Source: Dongia mobilis (GTDB lineage: Bacteria; Pseudomonadota; Alphaproteobacteria; Dongiales; Dongiaceae). From it: DNA of 64,000 nt. The stretch covers positions 186,001-250,000 of the forward strand of contig NZ_SNYW01000010.1 of assembly GCF_004363235.1 (NCBI RefSeq). The letters are read 5' to 3'. A program made the translations under genes and the position numbers. A model generated the notes under the pieces. It was not told the origin of the DNA. It did no database searches and saw only the letters and a program-made list of their open reading frames with translations. Positions 41,046 through 49,108 of the stretch are shown here, piece by piece; position 1 is the stretch's first letter; every line of letters starts with the position of its first letter.

Positions 41046-42305
41046 TTGCCAACACCCAGGATTACTGCCGTCGCATTCATCTCGGCTCTGCTGCTCGCCG
41101 CCTGTGGCGAGGAGGAAAAGGCGGCCGAATCCCAGCAAGCCGCCGAGCCGGCAGCGACCGAACAGGCCGCAGCGCAACCGGCTGCAGAGCCGGCCGCCGA
41201 GCCGGCTGCTGAACCCGCCGCGGCGCCTGCGGCAACGACCGAGACCGCTTCTGCCGAGCCCGCCGCGGCGGCGGCCGGTTCGGGCGGCAAGCTGAACATC
41301 TATAACTGGTCGGATTATATCGACGAGAGCACGCAGCCCGCCTTCGAGAAGGCGACCGGCATCACCGTGCAGTACGACGTCTATGATTCAAACGAGATGC
41401 TGGAAGCCAAGCTGATGGCCGGCGGCACGGGCTATGATCTCGTGCATCCCTCCGGCGCCTTCCTCGGCCGCCAGATCCAGGCCGGCATCTACCAGCCGCT
41501 CGATACCTCCAAGATTCCGAACTACAAGAATCTCGACCCGGCGATCATGGAGATCCTGAAGGCCTTCGATCCCGAATTGAAGTACTCGGTGCCCTGGTTC
41601 TGGGGCACCACCGGCATCGGCTACAACAAGGCCGAGATCGAGAAGCGCATGCCGGATGCGCCGGTCAACAGCCTCGACATCCTGTTCAAGCCGGAACTGG
41701 CGCAGAAATTCGCCGATTGCGGTATTTCCATGCTCGACGCGCCCAGCGAGGTGCTGCAGATCGCGCTGCATTATCTCGGCAAGGATCCCTATACCGCCAG
41801 TGCCGATGACTATGCCGAGGCGGAAAAGCTGCTGATGGGTGTCCGCCCCTATGTGAAGTACTTCCATTCCTCCAGCTACATCAACGACATCGCCAATGGC
41901 GGCATCTGCCTGGCCCTCGGCTGGTCGGGTGATTTCGGCATTGCGGCCGTCCGTGCGGAGGAGGCGCAGAACGGGATCGAGGTGCTCTATTCCATTCCCA
42001 AGGAAGGCACCATTCTGTGGCTGGACGCCATGGCGATCCCGGCGGATGCCGTGAATGTCGACCAGGCCCATGCCTGGATCGACTTCAACCTGGATGCCGA
42101 TGTGGCCACCACCAACGCCAATTATGTCGCCTATGGCAGCCCGGTCGCGGCGGCATTGCCGAAGATCGACAAGGAGTTGCTGGAAGATCCCAACGTCTAC
42201 CCGCCCGAGGAAGTGAAGGCGAAACTGTTCGCCGACAAGGTCGCCTCGGCGGAGGTGGAGCGCTTGCGCACCCGGACCTGGACCAAGATCAAGACCGGCC
42301 AGTAA
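41046..42305 (+). CDS. Polyamine-type ABC transporter substrate-binding lipoprotein (PotD/PotF family) with Glu/Ala/Pro linker
   Basis: A 419-residue binding protein. The start is a TTG at 41046, set by the strong GAGGAGG box at 41034-41040; the longer frame from a TTG at 41016 would include that box. The signal ends LLLAAC (lipidated Cys20), followed by about 60 residues of Glu/Ala/Pro repeats and then the PotD-like domain: LNIYNWSDYIDESTQPAFEK, GTGYDLVHPSG, LALGWSGDFGIA, EGTILWLDAMAIPADA. It heads a gene set with a second binder, PotA, PotB and PotC. Putrescine or spermidine is the family expectation. Confidence 0.92.
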   Translation: MPTPRITAVAFISALLLAACGEEEKAAESQQAAEPAATEQAAAQPAAEPAAEPAAEPAAAPAATTETASAEPAAAAAGSGGKLNIYNWSDYIDESTQPAFEKATGITVQYDVYDSNEMLEAKLMAGGTGYDLVHPSGAFLGRQIQAGIYQPLDTSKIPNYKNLDPAIMEILKAFDPELKYSVPWFWGTTGIGYNKAEIEKRMPDAPVNSLDILFKPELAQKFADCGISMLDAPSEVLQIALHYLGKDPYTASADDYAEAEKLLMGVRPYVKYFHSSSYINDIANGGICLALGWSGDFGIAAVRAEEAQNGIEVLYSIPKEGTILWLDAMAIPADAVNVDQAHAWIDFNLDADVATTNANYVAYGSPVAAALPKIDKELLEDPNVYPPEEVKAKLFADKVASAEVERLRTRTWTKIKTGQ

Positions 42306-42370
42306 GTCCGGCCGCCGGCAAGTCCGGTCAACAGACTCGGCCAGGAAACCTGGGATGGGTCGAGCGAATC

Positions 42371-42402
42371 AGCCCCGCGGATTGTTGCCGCGGGGCTTTT
42401 TC
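42371..42402 (+). terminator. Strong intrinsic terminator after the first polyamine binder
   Basis: AGCCCCGCGG (42371-42380) and CCGCGGGGCT (42388-42397) form a perfect 10-bp stem with loop ATTGTTG, followed by a T-rich tract in which 13 of the next 15 bases after the stem are T. This makes the lipoprotein gene its own transcription unit, at least in part. Confidence 0.92.
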
Positions 42403-42454
42403 TTTTTTTTCGCCGCAACTTAACCGGCAGTCTCGAAAACTGGCATGCCAAGGG

Positions 42455-42484
42455 TTGACATGGCGGCGCCAGAAGGGATCAAAT
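42455..42484 (+). promoter_or_regulatory. Possible promoter for the second polyamine binder
   Basis: TTGACA (42455-42460) and TCAAAT (42479-42484) with an 18-base spacer lie about 100 bases before the ATG at 42586, in a locally AT-rich stretch and after the preceding terminator. The position supports a separate promoter; the -10 is only a four-of-six match. Confidence 0.45.
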
Positions 42485-42585
42485 ACTTCAAAATATTAAG
42501 AAAGATACTGAACAGGGATTCAAAAACTGCTCGCGCCGGTTCTTCGCTCCGGGGCGGGTCGAGGCTTCAAAACCAGGGAGGCATG

Positions 42586-43710
42586 ATGTCCAAGACACCT
42601 ATCAACCGTCGATCCACGCTCCTGCTCGGCACCTGTTTGCTGGCAGGTGCCTGGGCTCTCGCCGGCAGCGCCGCAGCCGAGGAACCCAAGGAACTCAACG
42701 TCTATAACTGGTCGGACTATATCGGCGAGACCACCATCGAGGATTTCGAGAAGGAAACCGGGATCAAGGTCACCTATGACATGTATACCGGCAACGAGGA
42801 TCTCGAAGCCAAGCTGGTCATTGGTGGCACCGGCTACGACGTCGTCTTCCCCTCTTCCTCCTTTTTTGCGCGCCAGATTCAGATCGGCCTCTACCAGAAG
42901 CTCGACAAATCGAAGCTGCCGAACCTGAAAAATCTCGACCCGGGGATCATGGCGATTCTGAGCAAGGAAGCCGATCCAGGGAATGAGCATGCCATTCCCT
43001 ATATGTGGGGCACCAACGGCTTCACCTACAATGTGAAGATGATCGAGGAGCGCATGCCCGATGCGCCGGTCGACAGCCTGGCCATGATCTTCGATCCGGA
43101 AATCGCATCGAAATTCGCCGATTGCGGCATCACCTTCCTGGATTCGCCCGAGGACGTGATTCCGCTGGCGCTGGCCTATATGGGCAAGGACCCGACCTCG
43201 CAGAAGGAAGAGGATATCATCGCTGCCGCCGACATGGTGATGAAGGTGCGTCCCTTCATCCGCCAGTTCGATTCGCAGCAATACCTGAATGCGCTGCCCA
43301 ACGGGGAAAACTGCATCTCGATGAGCTGGTCCGGCGACTATGCGACGGCAGCCGGCCGCGCCGCCGAAGCGGGGATCGACATCGAACTGGCTTATACCAT
43401 CCCCAAGGAGGGCACCAATATCTGGTTCGACGGCATGCTGATCCCGGCCGACGCGCCGCATCCCGGCAATGCGCATCTGTTCCTCGACTATATGATGCGG
43501 CCGGAGGTCATCGCCGCGGCGACGAACTATACCTACTACGCCAATGCCAATGTGCCGGCGAAACAATATGTCCTGCCGGAGATCCTGGAAGATCCCGCGA
43601 TCTACCCGGACGAGGAGACGCTGAAGCGGGGTTTCCCCTCGGTGGTGCGGGACCAGGCATTGAGCCGGGTCATCACCCGCGAATGGACCCGGATCAAGAC
43701 GGGGCAATAG
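42586..43710 (+). CDS. Polyamine ABC transporter substrate-binding protein (PotF family)
   Basis: A 374-residue periplasmic binder with a cleavable signal (RRSTLLLGTCLLAGAWALAG, cut near SAAA-EE). LNVYNWSDYIGETTIEDFEK, GTGYDVVFPSSSFFARQIQ, SMSWSGDYATAAGRA and EGTNIWFDGMLIPADAPH match PotF. It is a paralogue of the lipoprotein just upstream, with shared motifs such as ERMPDAPV and FADCGI, but it lacks the lipid anchor and linker. AGGGAGG lies four bases before ATG 42586; ATG 42583 is an alternative. It is flanked by terminators on both sides. Confidence 0.93.
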   Translation: MSKTPINRRSTLLLGTCLLAGAWALAGSAAAEEPKELNVYNWSDYIGETTIEDFEKETGIKVTYDMYTGNEDLEAKLVIGGTGYDVVFPSSSFFARQIQIGLYQKLDKSKLPNLKNLDPGIMAILSKEADPGNEHAIPYMWGTNGFTYNVKMIEERMPDAPVDSLAMIFDPEIASKFADCGITFLDSPEDVIPLALAYMGKDPTSQKEEDIIAAADMVMKVRPFIRQFDSQQYLNALPNGENCISMSWSGDYATAAGRAAEAGIDIELAYTIPKEGTNIWFDGMLIPADAPHPGNAHLFLDYMMRPEVIAAATNYTYYANANVPAKQYVLPEILEDPAIYPDEETLKRGFPSVVRDQALSRVITREWTRIKTGQ

Positions 43711-43715
43711 TCCTT

Positions 43716-43750
43716 CGGGCGGCACGGTCGATCACCGTGCCGCCCGTTTT
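43716..43750 (+). terminator. Intrinsic terminator between the PotF-type gene and potA
   Basis: CGGGCGGCACGGT (43716-43728) pairs perfectly with ACCGTGCCGCCCG (43734-43746) over a five-base loop and is followed by TTTT. It would limit read-through and keep binder mRNA in excess over the ATPase and permeases. Confidence 0.85.
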
Positions 43751-43850
43751 CCTGTACCATTCCCGCCCGGGAACAAGTAATAATCTGTCAAAATCATAAG
43801 CGGGGCCGACCGGTTCTCTCCGGCCAGCCCGCGAGCAGACAGGGAATATC

Positions 43851-44996
43851 ATGGCGGCAGAACGCGCGAAGGCAGAAGCTAGCGGGCAACCCTGGAACGA
43901 CCCCGATGCAGTGCCCTACATCCGCATCGAGAATGTGACCAAGAAATTCGGCGATTTCGTCGCCGTCAACGACGTGTCGCTCGACATCTATCGCGGCGAG
44001 TTGTTCGCGCTCCTTGGCGGCTCCGGCTGCGGCAAGACCACCTTGCTGCGCATGCTGGCCGGCTTCGAGCAGCCGACCAGCGGCAGGATCTATATCGACG
44101 GCGTCGACATGGCCGACATCCCGCCCTATGAGCGCCCGACCAACATGATGTTCCAGTCCTATGCGCTGTTCCCGCATATGAGCGTCGAGCAGAACATCGC
44201 CTTCGGCCTCAAGCAGGACAAGGTGCCGGCGGCCGAGATCAAGGAGCGCGTCGGCAACATCCTCGACATGGTGCAGATGCGCCAGTTCGCCCACAGGAAG
44301 CCGCACCAGCTTTCCGGCGGCCAGCGCCAGCGCGTCGCCCTCGCCCGCTCGCTGGTCAAGGAACCGAAGCTGCTGCTCCTTGACGAGCCCCTGGGTGCGC
44401 TCGACAAGAAGCTGCGCGAGGCGACCCAGTTCGAGATCATGAACATCCAGGATCGCCTCGGCATCACCTTCATCGTGGTGACCCACGACCAGGAAGAGGC
44501 GATGACCCTGGCTTCCCGCATAGGCGTCATGAACCACGGCCAGATCGCCCAGGTCGGCACACCCAAGGAAATCTACGAATACCCGAACACCAAGTTCGTC
44601 GCCGACTTCATCGGCTCGGTCAACCTGTTCGAAGGCCAGATCGTCGAGGACGAGCCCGGCCATGTCGTGATCGCCTGCGAGGAGACCGGCCGGCCGATCT
44701 ATATCGACCACGGCATCTCGACCGCGCCCGGCGCCTATTGCTGGGTCGCGATCCGGCCGGAAAAAATGGAACTCCTCAAGACCGATCCCGGCTCCAAGTC
44801 GAATTGCAGCCCGGGAATCGTCAAGGGCGTCGCCTATATGGGGAACCTCTCCATCTATCTCATCCGCCTCGACAGCGGCAAGGAAGTGAAGGTGACGATG
44901 TCCAACCAGCGGCGTGCTGCCGAGCATGCCATCGACTGGGACGATCGGGTCTTTGTCACCTGGCACGCCAACTCTCCCGTCGCCCTGCTGAGCTGA
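43851..44996 (+). CDS. potA: Polyamine ABC transporter ATP-binding protein (PotA/PotG)
   Basis: Cytoplasmic ATPase of the polyamine importer, 381 residues. Walker A GGSGCGKTT, Q-loop MMFQSYALFPHMSVEQNIAFGL, signature LSGGQRQRVALARSL, Walker B LLLLDEPLGALD and the switch His in VTHDQEEAMTLA are intact. A TOBE domain follows (about 290-375, WVAIRPEKMEL). The N-terminal extension before IRIENVTKKFG is about 25 residues. PotB and PotC genes follow at once. It contrasts with the motif-less homologue at 51465. Confidence 0.95.
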   Translation: MAAERAKAEASGQPWNDPDAVPYIRIENVTKKFGDFVAVNDVSLDIYRGELFALLGGSGCGKTTLLRMLAGFEQPTSGRIYIDGVDMADIPPYERPTNMMFQSYALFPHMSVEQNIAFGLKQDKVPAAEIKERVGNILDMVQMRQFAHRKPHQLSGGQRQRVALARSLVKEPKLLLLDEPLGALDKKLREATQFEIMNIQDRLGITFIVVTHDQEEAMTLASRIGVMNHGQIAQVGTPKEIYEYPNTKFVADFIGSVNLFEGQIVEDEPGHVVIACEETGRPIYIDHGISTAPGAYCWVAIRPEKMELLKTDPGSKSNCSPGIVKGVAYMGNLSIYLIRLDSGKEVKVTMSNQRRAAEHAIDWDDRVFVTWHANSPVALLS

Positions 44997-45003
44997 GGGC
45001 ATC

Positions 45004-45951
45004 ATGGCCACCGACACGACCTATCAGGGCTCCCTGCCGCTTGGCCGGCAGTTGCACCACATCGCCATGAAACTTGGCCTCAGGCCGCGTACCGCGGTCA
45101 TCCTGGTGCCTTATCTGTGGCTCATGCTGTTCTTCGTCGCCCCCTTCCTGATCGTCCTCAAGATCTCGTTCGCGCAGACCATCATCGCGCAGCCGCCCTA
45201 TACGCCGATGTTCGGCCCGGGTTCGGTGCCGCATGAGGATCTGCTGCTCAATTACAACCGCCTGTTCGACGACCTGCTCTATATCAACGCCTATTGGAGC
45301 TCGCTGCAGCTGGCCTTCACCTCGACCGTGATCTGCCTGCTGATCGGCTATCCCATGGCCTATGGCATCGCGCGCTGCGCGCCGACCACGCGCGCCCTCC
45401 TGTTGCTCGCCATCATCCTGCCGTTCTGGACCTCGTTCCTGATCCGCGTCTATGCCTGGATGGGAATTCTCGGCAAGGAAGGCGTGCTCAACAACACGCT
45501 GCAGGCCCTTGGCATCATCGATGCGCCGCTCAACATCCTCTATACACCGGTGGCGATGTATATCGGCATCGTCTACACCTACCTGCCCTTCATGATCCTG
45601 CCGCTCTATGCCAATCTGGAAAAGATGGACCTCTCCCTGCTGGAAGCGGCGCAGGACCTCGGCTGCCGGCCCTGGAAGGCGTTCTGCGTCATCACCATCC
45701 CGCTTTCCTTTCCGGGCATCATCGCCGGCTCGCTGCTGGTGTTCATTCCCGCGGTCGGCGAATACGTGATCCCGGAACTGCTGGGCGGCCCCAACGCGCT
45801 GATGATCGGCCGCGTCGTCTATAACGAGTTCGCCCAGAATCGCGACTGGCCGATGTCGGCCGCAGTCGCGGTCGCCATTCTGCTGCTGCTGGTCATTCCG
45901 ATCATGCTGTTCCAGTACTTCCAGAACAAGGCCCAGGAGGCGCCGAAATGA
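45004..45951 (+). CDS. potB: Polyamine ABC transporter permease (PotB/PotH)
   Basis: Inner-membrane permease, 315 residues with six main helices. PYLWLMLFFVAPFLIVLKISFAQ starts the family part. The cytoplasmic EAA loop is LEKMDLSLLEAAQDLGCRPWKAFCVITIPLSFPGI, which docks on PotA. The end GRVVYNEFAQNRDWPMSAAVAVAIL is typical. The ATG is seven bases after the potA stop, and the gene overlaps potC by four bases. Confidence 0.95.
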   Translation: MATDTTYQGSLPLGRQLHHIAMKLGLRPRTAVILVPYLWLMLFFVAPFLIVLKISFAQTIIAQPPYTPMFGPGSVPHEDLLLNYNRLFDDLLYINAYWSSLQLAFTSTVICLLIGYPMAYGIARCAPTTRALLLLAIILPFWTSFLIRVYAWMGILGKEGVLNNTLQALGIIDAPLNILYTPVAMYIGIVYTYLPFMILPLYANLEKMDLSLLEAAQDLGCRPWKAFCVITIPLSFPGIIAGSLLVFIPAVGEYVIPELLGGPNALMIGRVVYNEFAQNRDWPMSAAVAVAILLLLVIPIMLFQYFQNKAQEAPK

Positions 45952-46790
45952 GCTCGCGCCTTTCCTGGTTCATCCTGCTGATCCTGGTCCTCGGCTTTGC
46001 CTTCCTCTATGGACCGATGCTGGTCCTCATCACCTACTCCTTCAACGCCAACAAGCTGATGACCCTTTGGGGCGGCTTTTCGGTGCGCTGGTATCCGGAA
46101 TTGCTGACGGATTCGCAGGTCCTCAACGCCGCCAAGAACAGCTTCGTCGTGGCATCCGTCAGCGCGACCTTTGCCACCGTGCTCGGCACCATGGCCGGCT
46201 ATGTCCTGGCGCGCTATCGCAAATTCCGCGGCCGCCTGCCGTTCAGCGGCATGGTGACGGCACCCCTGGTCATGCCGGAGGTGATCACCGGTCTTTCCCT
46301 GCTGCTGCTCTTCAAGCAGCTCGACACCTGGTTCGGCTGGCCGCGCAGCATGGGCTTCACCACGGTGATCCTGGCGCATATCACCTTCTGCATGGCCTAC
46401 GTGACGGTGGTGATGCAGTCGCGCTTCTCGACCTTCGACATCTCGCTCGAGGAGGCGGCACAGGACCTGGGCGCCCGGCCGCTGAAGACCTTCCTGGTGA
46501 TCACGCTGCCGATCGTGGCGCCGGCGGTCATTTCCGGCTGGCTGCTGGCCTTCACCATCTCTCTGGACGATCTGGTGATCACGCTCTTCACCAACGGACC
46601 CGGTTCCGGCACACTGCCGCAGCTGATCTTCTCCAAGGTGCGGCGCGGCGTCGATCCGACCATCAACGCACTTGCCACCATCATCATCGCCGTGGTGTCG
46701 ACCGGTGTCATCACATCGCATATCCTGATGACGCGCGCGGAGAGACGGCGGCAGCGGGACATCCAGCTCGCCCTGCAGTCCAACAAATAG
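45948..46790 (+). CDS. potC: Polyamine ABC transporter permease (PotC/PotI)
   Basis: Second permease of the importer, 280 residues. The family start FAFLYGPMLVLITYSFNANK, the periplasmic WGGFSVRWYPELLTD, and the EAA loop FDISLEEAAQDLGARPLKTFLVITLPIVAPAV are visible. It ends with ISLDDLVITLFTNGPGSGTLPQLIFSKVRRGVDPTINALAT, typical of PotC/PotI. It overlaps potB (ATGA) and converges on the EAL gene, with only 20 bases between the stops. Confidence 0.95.
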   Translation: MSSRLSWFILLILVLGFAFLYGPMLVLITYSFNANKLMTLWGGFSVRWYPELLTDSQVLNAAKNSFVVASVSATFATVLGTMAGYVLARYRKFRGRLPFSGMVTAPLVMPEVITGLSLLLLFKQLDTWFGWPRSMGFTTVILAHITFCMAYVTVVMQSRFSTFDISLEEAAQDLGARPLKTFLVITLPIVAPAVISGWLLAFTISLDDLVITLFTNGPGSGTLPQLIFSKVRRGVDPTINALATIIIAVVSTGVITSHILMTRAERRRQRDIQLALQSNK

Positions 46791-46810
46791 TCAATTGCCG
46801 CGGGCGGCGC

Positions 46811-48877
46811 CTAGCGGGCCGCCCGCGCCTTCCCGGCCTGTTCGCCGAGGAGCCGCTCCAGGCAGGTCGCCGCCGGCAGCGGCTTGCCATAGAACCAGCC
46901 CTGGCCGAAATCGCAGGCGCGCTCCTTCAGCAGATCCTGCTCCTCGGCATGTTCGATGCCCTCGGCCACGACCTTGAGGTCGAACAGGCGCGCCAGCTGG
47001 ATGATGGCCTCGACCATCCTGACGCCGCTGACATCGCCGCGCATGGCGGATACGAAGGACTGGTCGACCTTCAGCGTGTCGACTGGCAGGCGCCGGAGCA
47101 GGCTCAAGCTGGAATAGCCGGTGCCGAAATCGTCCAGCGACAGGCCGACGCCGATTTCCCGCATCCGCTTCAGCAGCTTCATGACCACGTCGAAATCGCG
47201 CATCACGGCGCTTTCGGTGATCTCCAGCTTCATCTGCACGGGATCGAGGCGGCTCTCGCGCAGGGCCTGGCGCACGATCTCGGGCAGGGCTGGTCCGTCC
47301 AGCTGGCGCGAGGAAACATTGACGCTGACGAACAGGTTCGGATTGATGCCGGCATCCAGCCATTCCCGCATCTGCCGCGCGGCCTCCTCGATCACCCAGG
47401 TCCCCATCGGGATGATGAGGCCGGTTTCCTCGGCGATCGGGATGAAATCCATCGGCGGGACCATGCCGCGCTGCGGATGCTGCCAGCGAACCAGGCCCTC
47501 GAAGCCGGCGGTCCGGCCGGTCCTCAGATCGACAATCGGCTGGTAGAGCAGCAGCAACTCCCGGCGCTTCAGGGCGAGGTGCAGTTCCGCCTCGATGCGC
47601 AGGCGGTCGCGCGCGCGCCGCTGCATGTCGGGGTCGAACACGACCTCCTGCCCGCCACCTTCGGCGCGCGCCTTGTTGAGCGCCGCCGTCGCGTCGCGGA
47701 TCAGGTCCTCGGCGCTCTGGTGGTGCGCCTGCGCCTGTGCCATGCCGATGGAAAGGCTCAGCATGACGCTTTCGTCACCCAGCGTTATCGGCTCCTCCGC
47801 CGCCGCGCGGACGCGGTTCGAGACGCGCACCAGGTCGGTGTCGTCGCGCATCACGTCGAGGAGGATGCACATCGTGTTCTCGCCCATGATGGTGAGCGTA
47901 TCGGTGGTGCGCAGCGTACCGACCAGGCGCTGCGCCACGACCTTCTGCACAGCGTCGCAGAACACCTGCCCATAGGCCTCGCGCATGGTCTCGAACCGGT
48001 CGATCTGCAGCAGGATGATGCCGAAATTTGCCGAACTCTTGCGCCGGTTCTTGACGATCGTCTGGTTGAGGCGGTCATAGAGCACGATGCGGTTGGGCAG
48101 GCCGGTCATCGCGTCGGTCAGCTTGCGCTCGCTGATATCGGTCAGCGACCCGGCCACGCGGAAGGCCTTGCCGTTGGGACGCCTCTGGCCCGTGCCGCGG
48201 ATCAGGAACCAGCGATAGGTCTGGTTCTTGTGCAGCATGCGGCATTCCATCTGCAGCGACAGGGTGACACCCTCCAGATGGTTGCGCAACTCGACGTGGA
48301 ACTGGTCGACATCGTCCGGATGGATCACGGCGAGCCAGTCGTCGAGGCGCTTCAGGCCGTCATCCGGGCCCCGGCCAAGCAGTTCCTGGCAGCGCGGCGA
48401 CATGAACAGGGCATCGTCCTCGACCTGCAAATCCCAGATGCCGTCGCTGGAACCGGCAACCGCCAGTACGAAACGGTCGCGTTCGGCCCGGCCGGCGGCG
48501 ATCGCCGTGACGCGGGCCAGTTGGCTGCGTAGCCGCGCCGACAGTTCAACCCCCCGCACCGGCATGGTCGCGAGGTCATCCGCGCCGGCGGCGAGGCAGG
48601 CTTCGCTGACGGCATCCTGCCCGGCATCGACCAGAAGCACGATCGGCAGTTCGGCGCTGGCATGGTGATGGCGCAATTGCCTGACCGCCGCGACCGCAGG
48701 GGCCTCGGCGTGTACACGCAACAGGAGTATGGAGGGCAGCGGATCCAGCGGCAGGACAAGTGCAGCCGCATCGAGGGCGGCGTAATCCAGGCGAAAACCT
48801 GCCCCGGCCAGGGCAGCCGCTATCGCCACCCTTTCGGCATCGTCATCGAGCAGGCAAAGGATATGGCTGTCGCTCAT
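46811..48877 (-). CDS. Pseudo-receiver / PAS / degenerate GGDEF / EAL protein (probable c-di-GMP phosphodiesterase)
   Basis: A 688-residue cytoplasmic signalling protein. Residues 5-120 resemble a receiver domain, but the phospho-Asp position is Arg54 (SILLLRVHAEAP). Residues about 135-250 are a PAS domain (AGSSDGIWDL, VIHPDDVDQF). Residues about 255-415 are a GGDEF fold whose active motif has decayed to MGENT (331-335), so it is not a cyclase. Residues about 430-680 are an EAL domain with FEGLVRW, VNVSSRQL, EITES, LDDFGTGYSSLS, DTLKVDQSF and VAEGIE, enough for c-di-GMP hydrolysis. ATG 48875-48877 is chosen by homology. Confidence 0.9.
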   Translation of the reverse strand: MSDSHILCLLDDDAERVAIAAALAGAGFRLDYAALDAAALVLPLDPLPSILLLRVHAEAPAVAAVRQLRHHHASAELPIVLLVDAGQDAVSEACLAAGADDLATMPVRGVELSARLRSQLARVTAIAAGRAERDRFVLAVAGSSDGIWDLQVEDDALFMSPRCQELLGRGPDDGLKRLDDWLAVIHPDDVDQFHVELRNHLEGVTLSLQMECRMLHKNQTYRWFLIRGTGQRRPNGKAFRVAGSLTDISERKLTDAMTGLPNRIVLYDRLNQTIVKNRRKSSANFGIILLQIDRFETMREAYGQVFCDAVQKVVAQRLVGTLRTTDTLTIMGENTMCILLDVMRDDTDLVRVSNRVRAAAEEPITLGDESVMLSLSIGMAQAQAHHQSAEDLIRDATAALNKARAEGGGQEVVFDPDMQRRARDRLRIEAELHLALKRRELLLLYQPIVDLRTGRTAGFEGLVRWQHPQRGMVPPMDFIPIAEETGLIIPMGTWVIEEAARQMREWLDAGINPNLFVSVNVSSRQLDGPALPEIVRQALRESRLDPVQMKLEITESAVMRDFDVVMKLLKRMREIGVGLSLDDFGTGYSSLSLLRRLPVDTLKVDQSFVSAMRGDVSGVRMVEAIIQLARLFDLKVVAEGIEHAEEQDLLKERACDFGQGWFYGKPLPAATCLERLLGEQAGKARAAR

Positions 48878-49026
48878 CCGGCCATCCGCATCGCTCGTTT
48901 CCGGCCCCACCCGATAGAAACTTGACCAACAACTAAGGACAAAACCTTAACGACATCTTACTGAATGCATATCAGGTTGATTTAGCAAGAAAAATCTCAG
49001 CAAACCAGCGGGTGGGAATCAATCCG

Positions 49027-49066
49027 TGCCTTGCACCCTATGCCTCGCACCCCATGCCTTGCACCG
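49027..49066. repeat. Three tandem 14-base units
   Basis: TGCCTTGCACCCTA, TGCCTCGCACCCCA and TGCCTTGCACCG follow one another without gaps at 49027, 49041 and 49055, in the space between the EAL gene and the MATE gene. It lies about 45 bases before the MATE start and may be in its leader. Confidence 0.75.
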
Positions 49067-49108
49067 GGGGGAAGCCGCTGCCTATAGTGCGGCCTCCCAG
49101 CCGCAGCA

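Noticed and set aside
46067-48532. An 821-codon plus-strand frame starting inside potC and crossing the EAL gene
   Set aside because: It is out of frame with potC and antisense to a clear EAL protein; no domain is visible.
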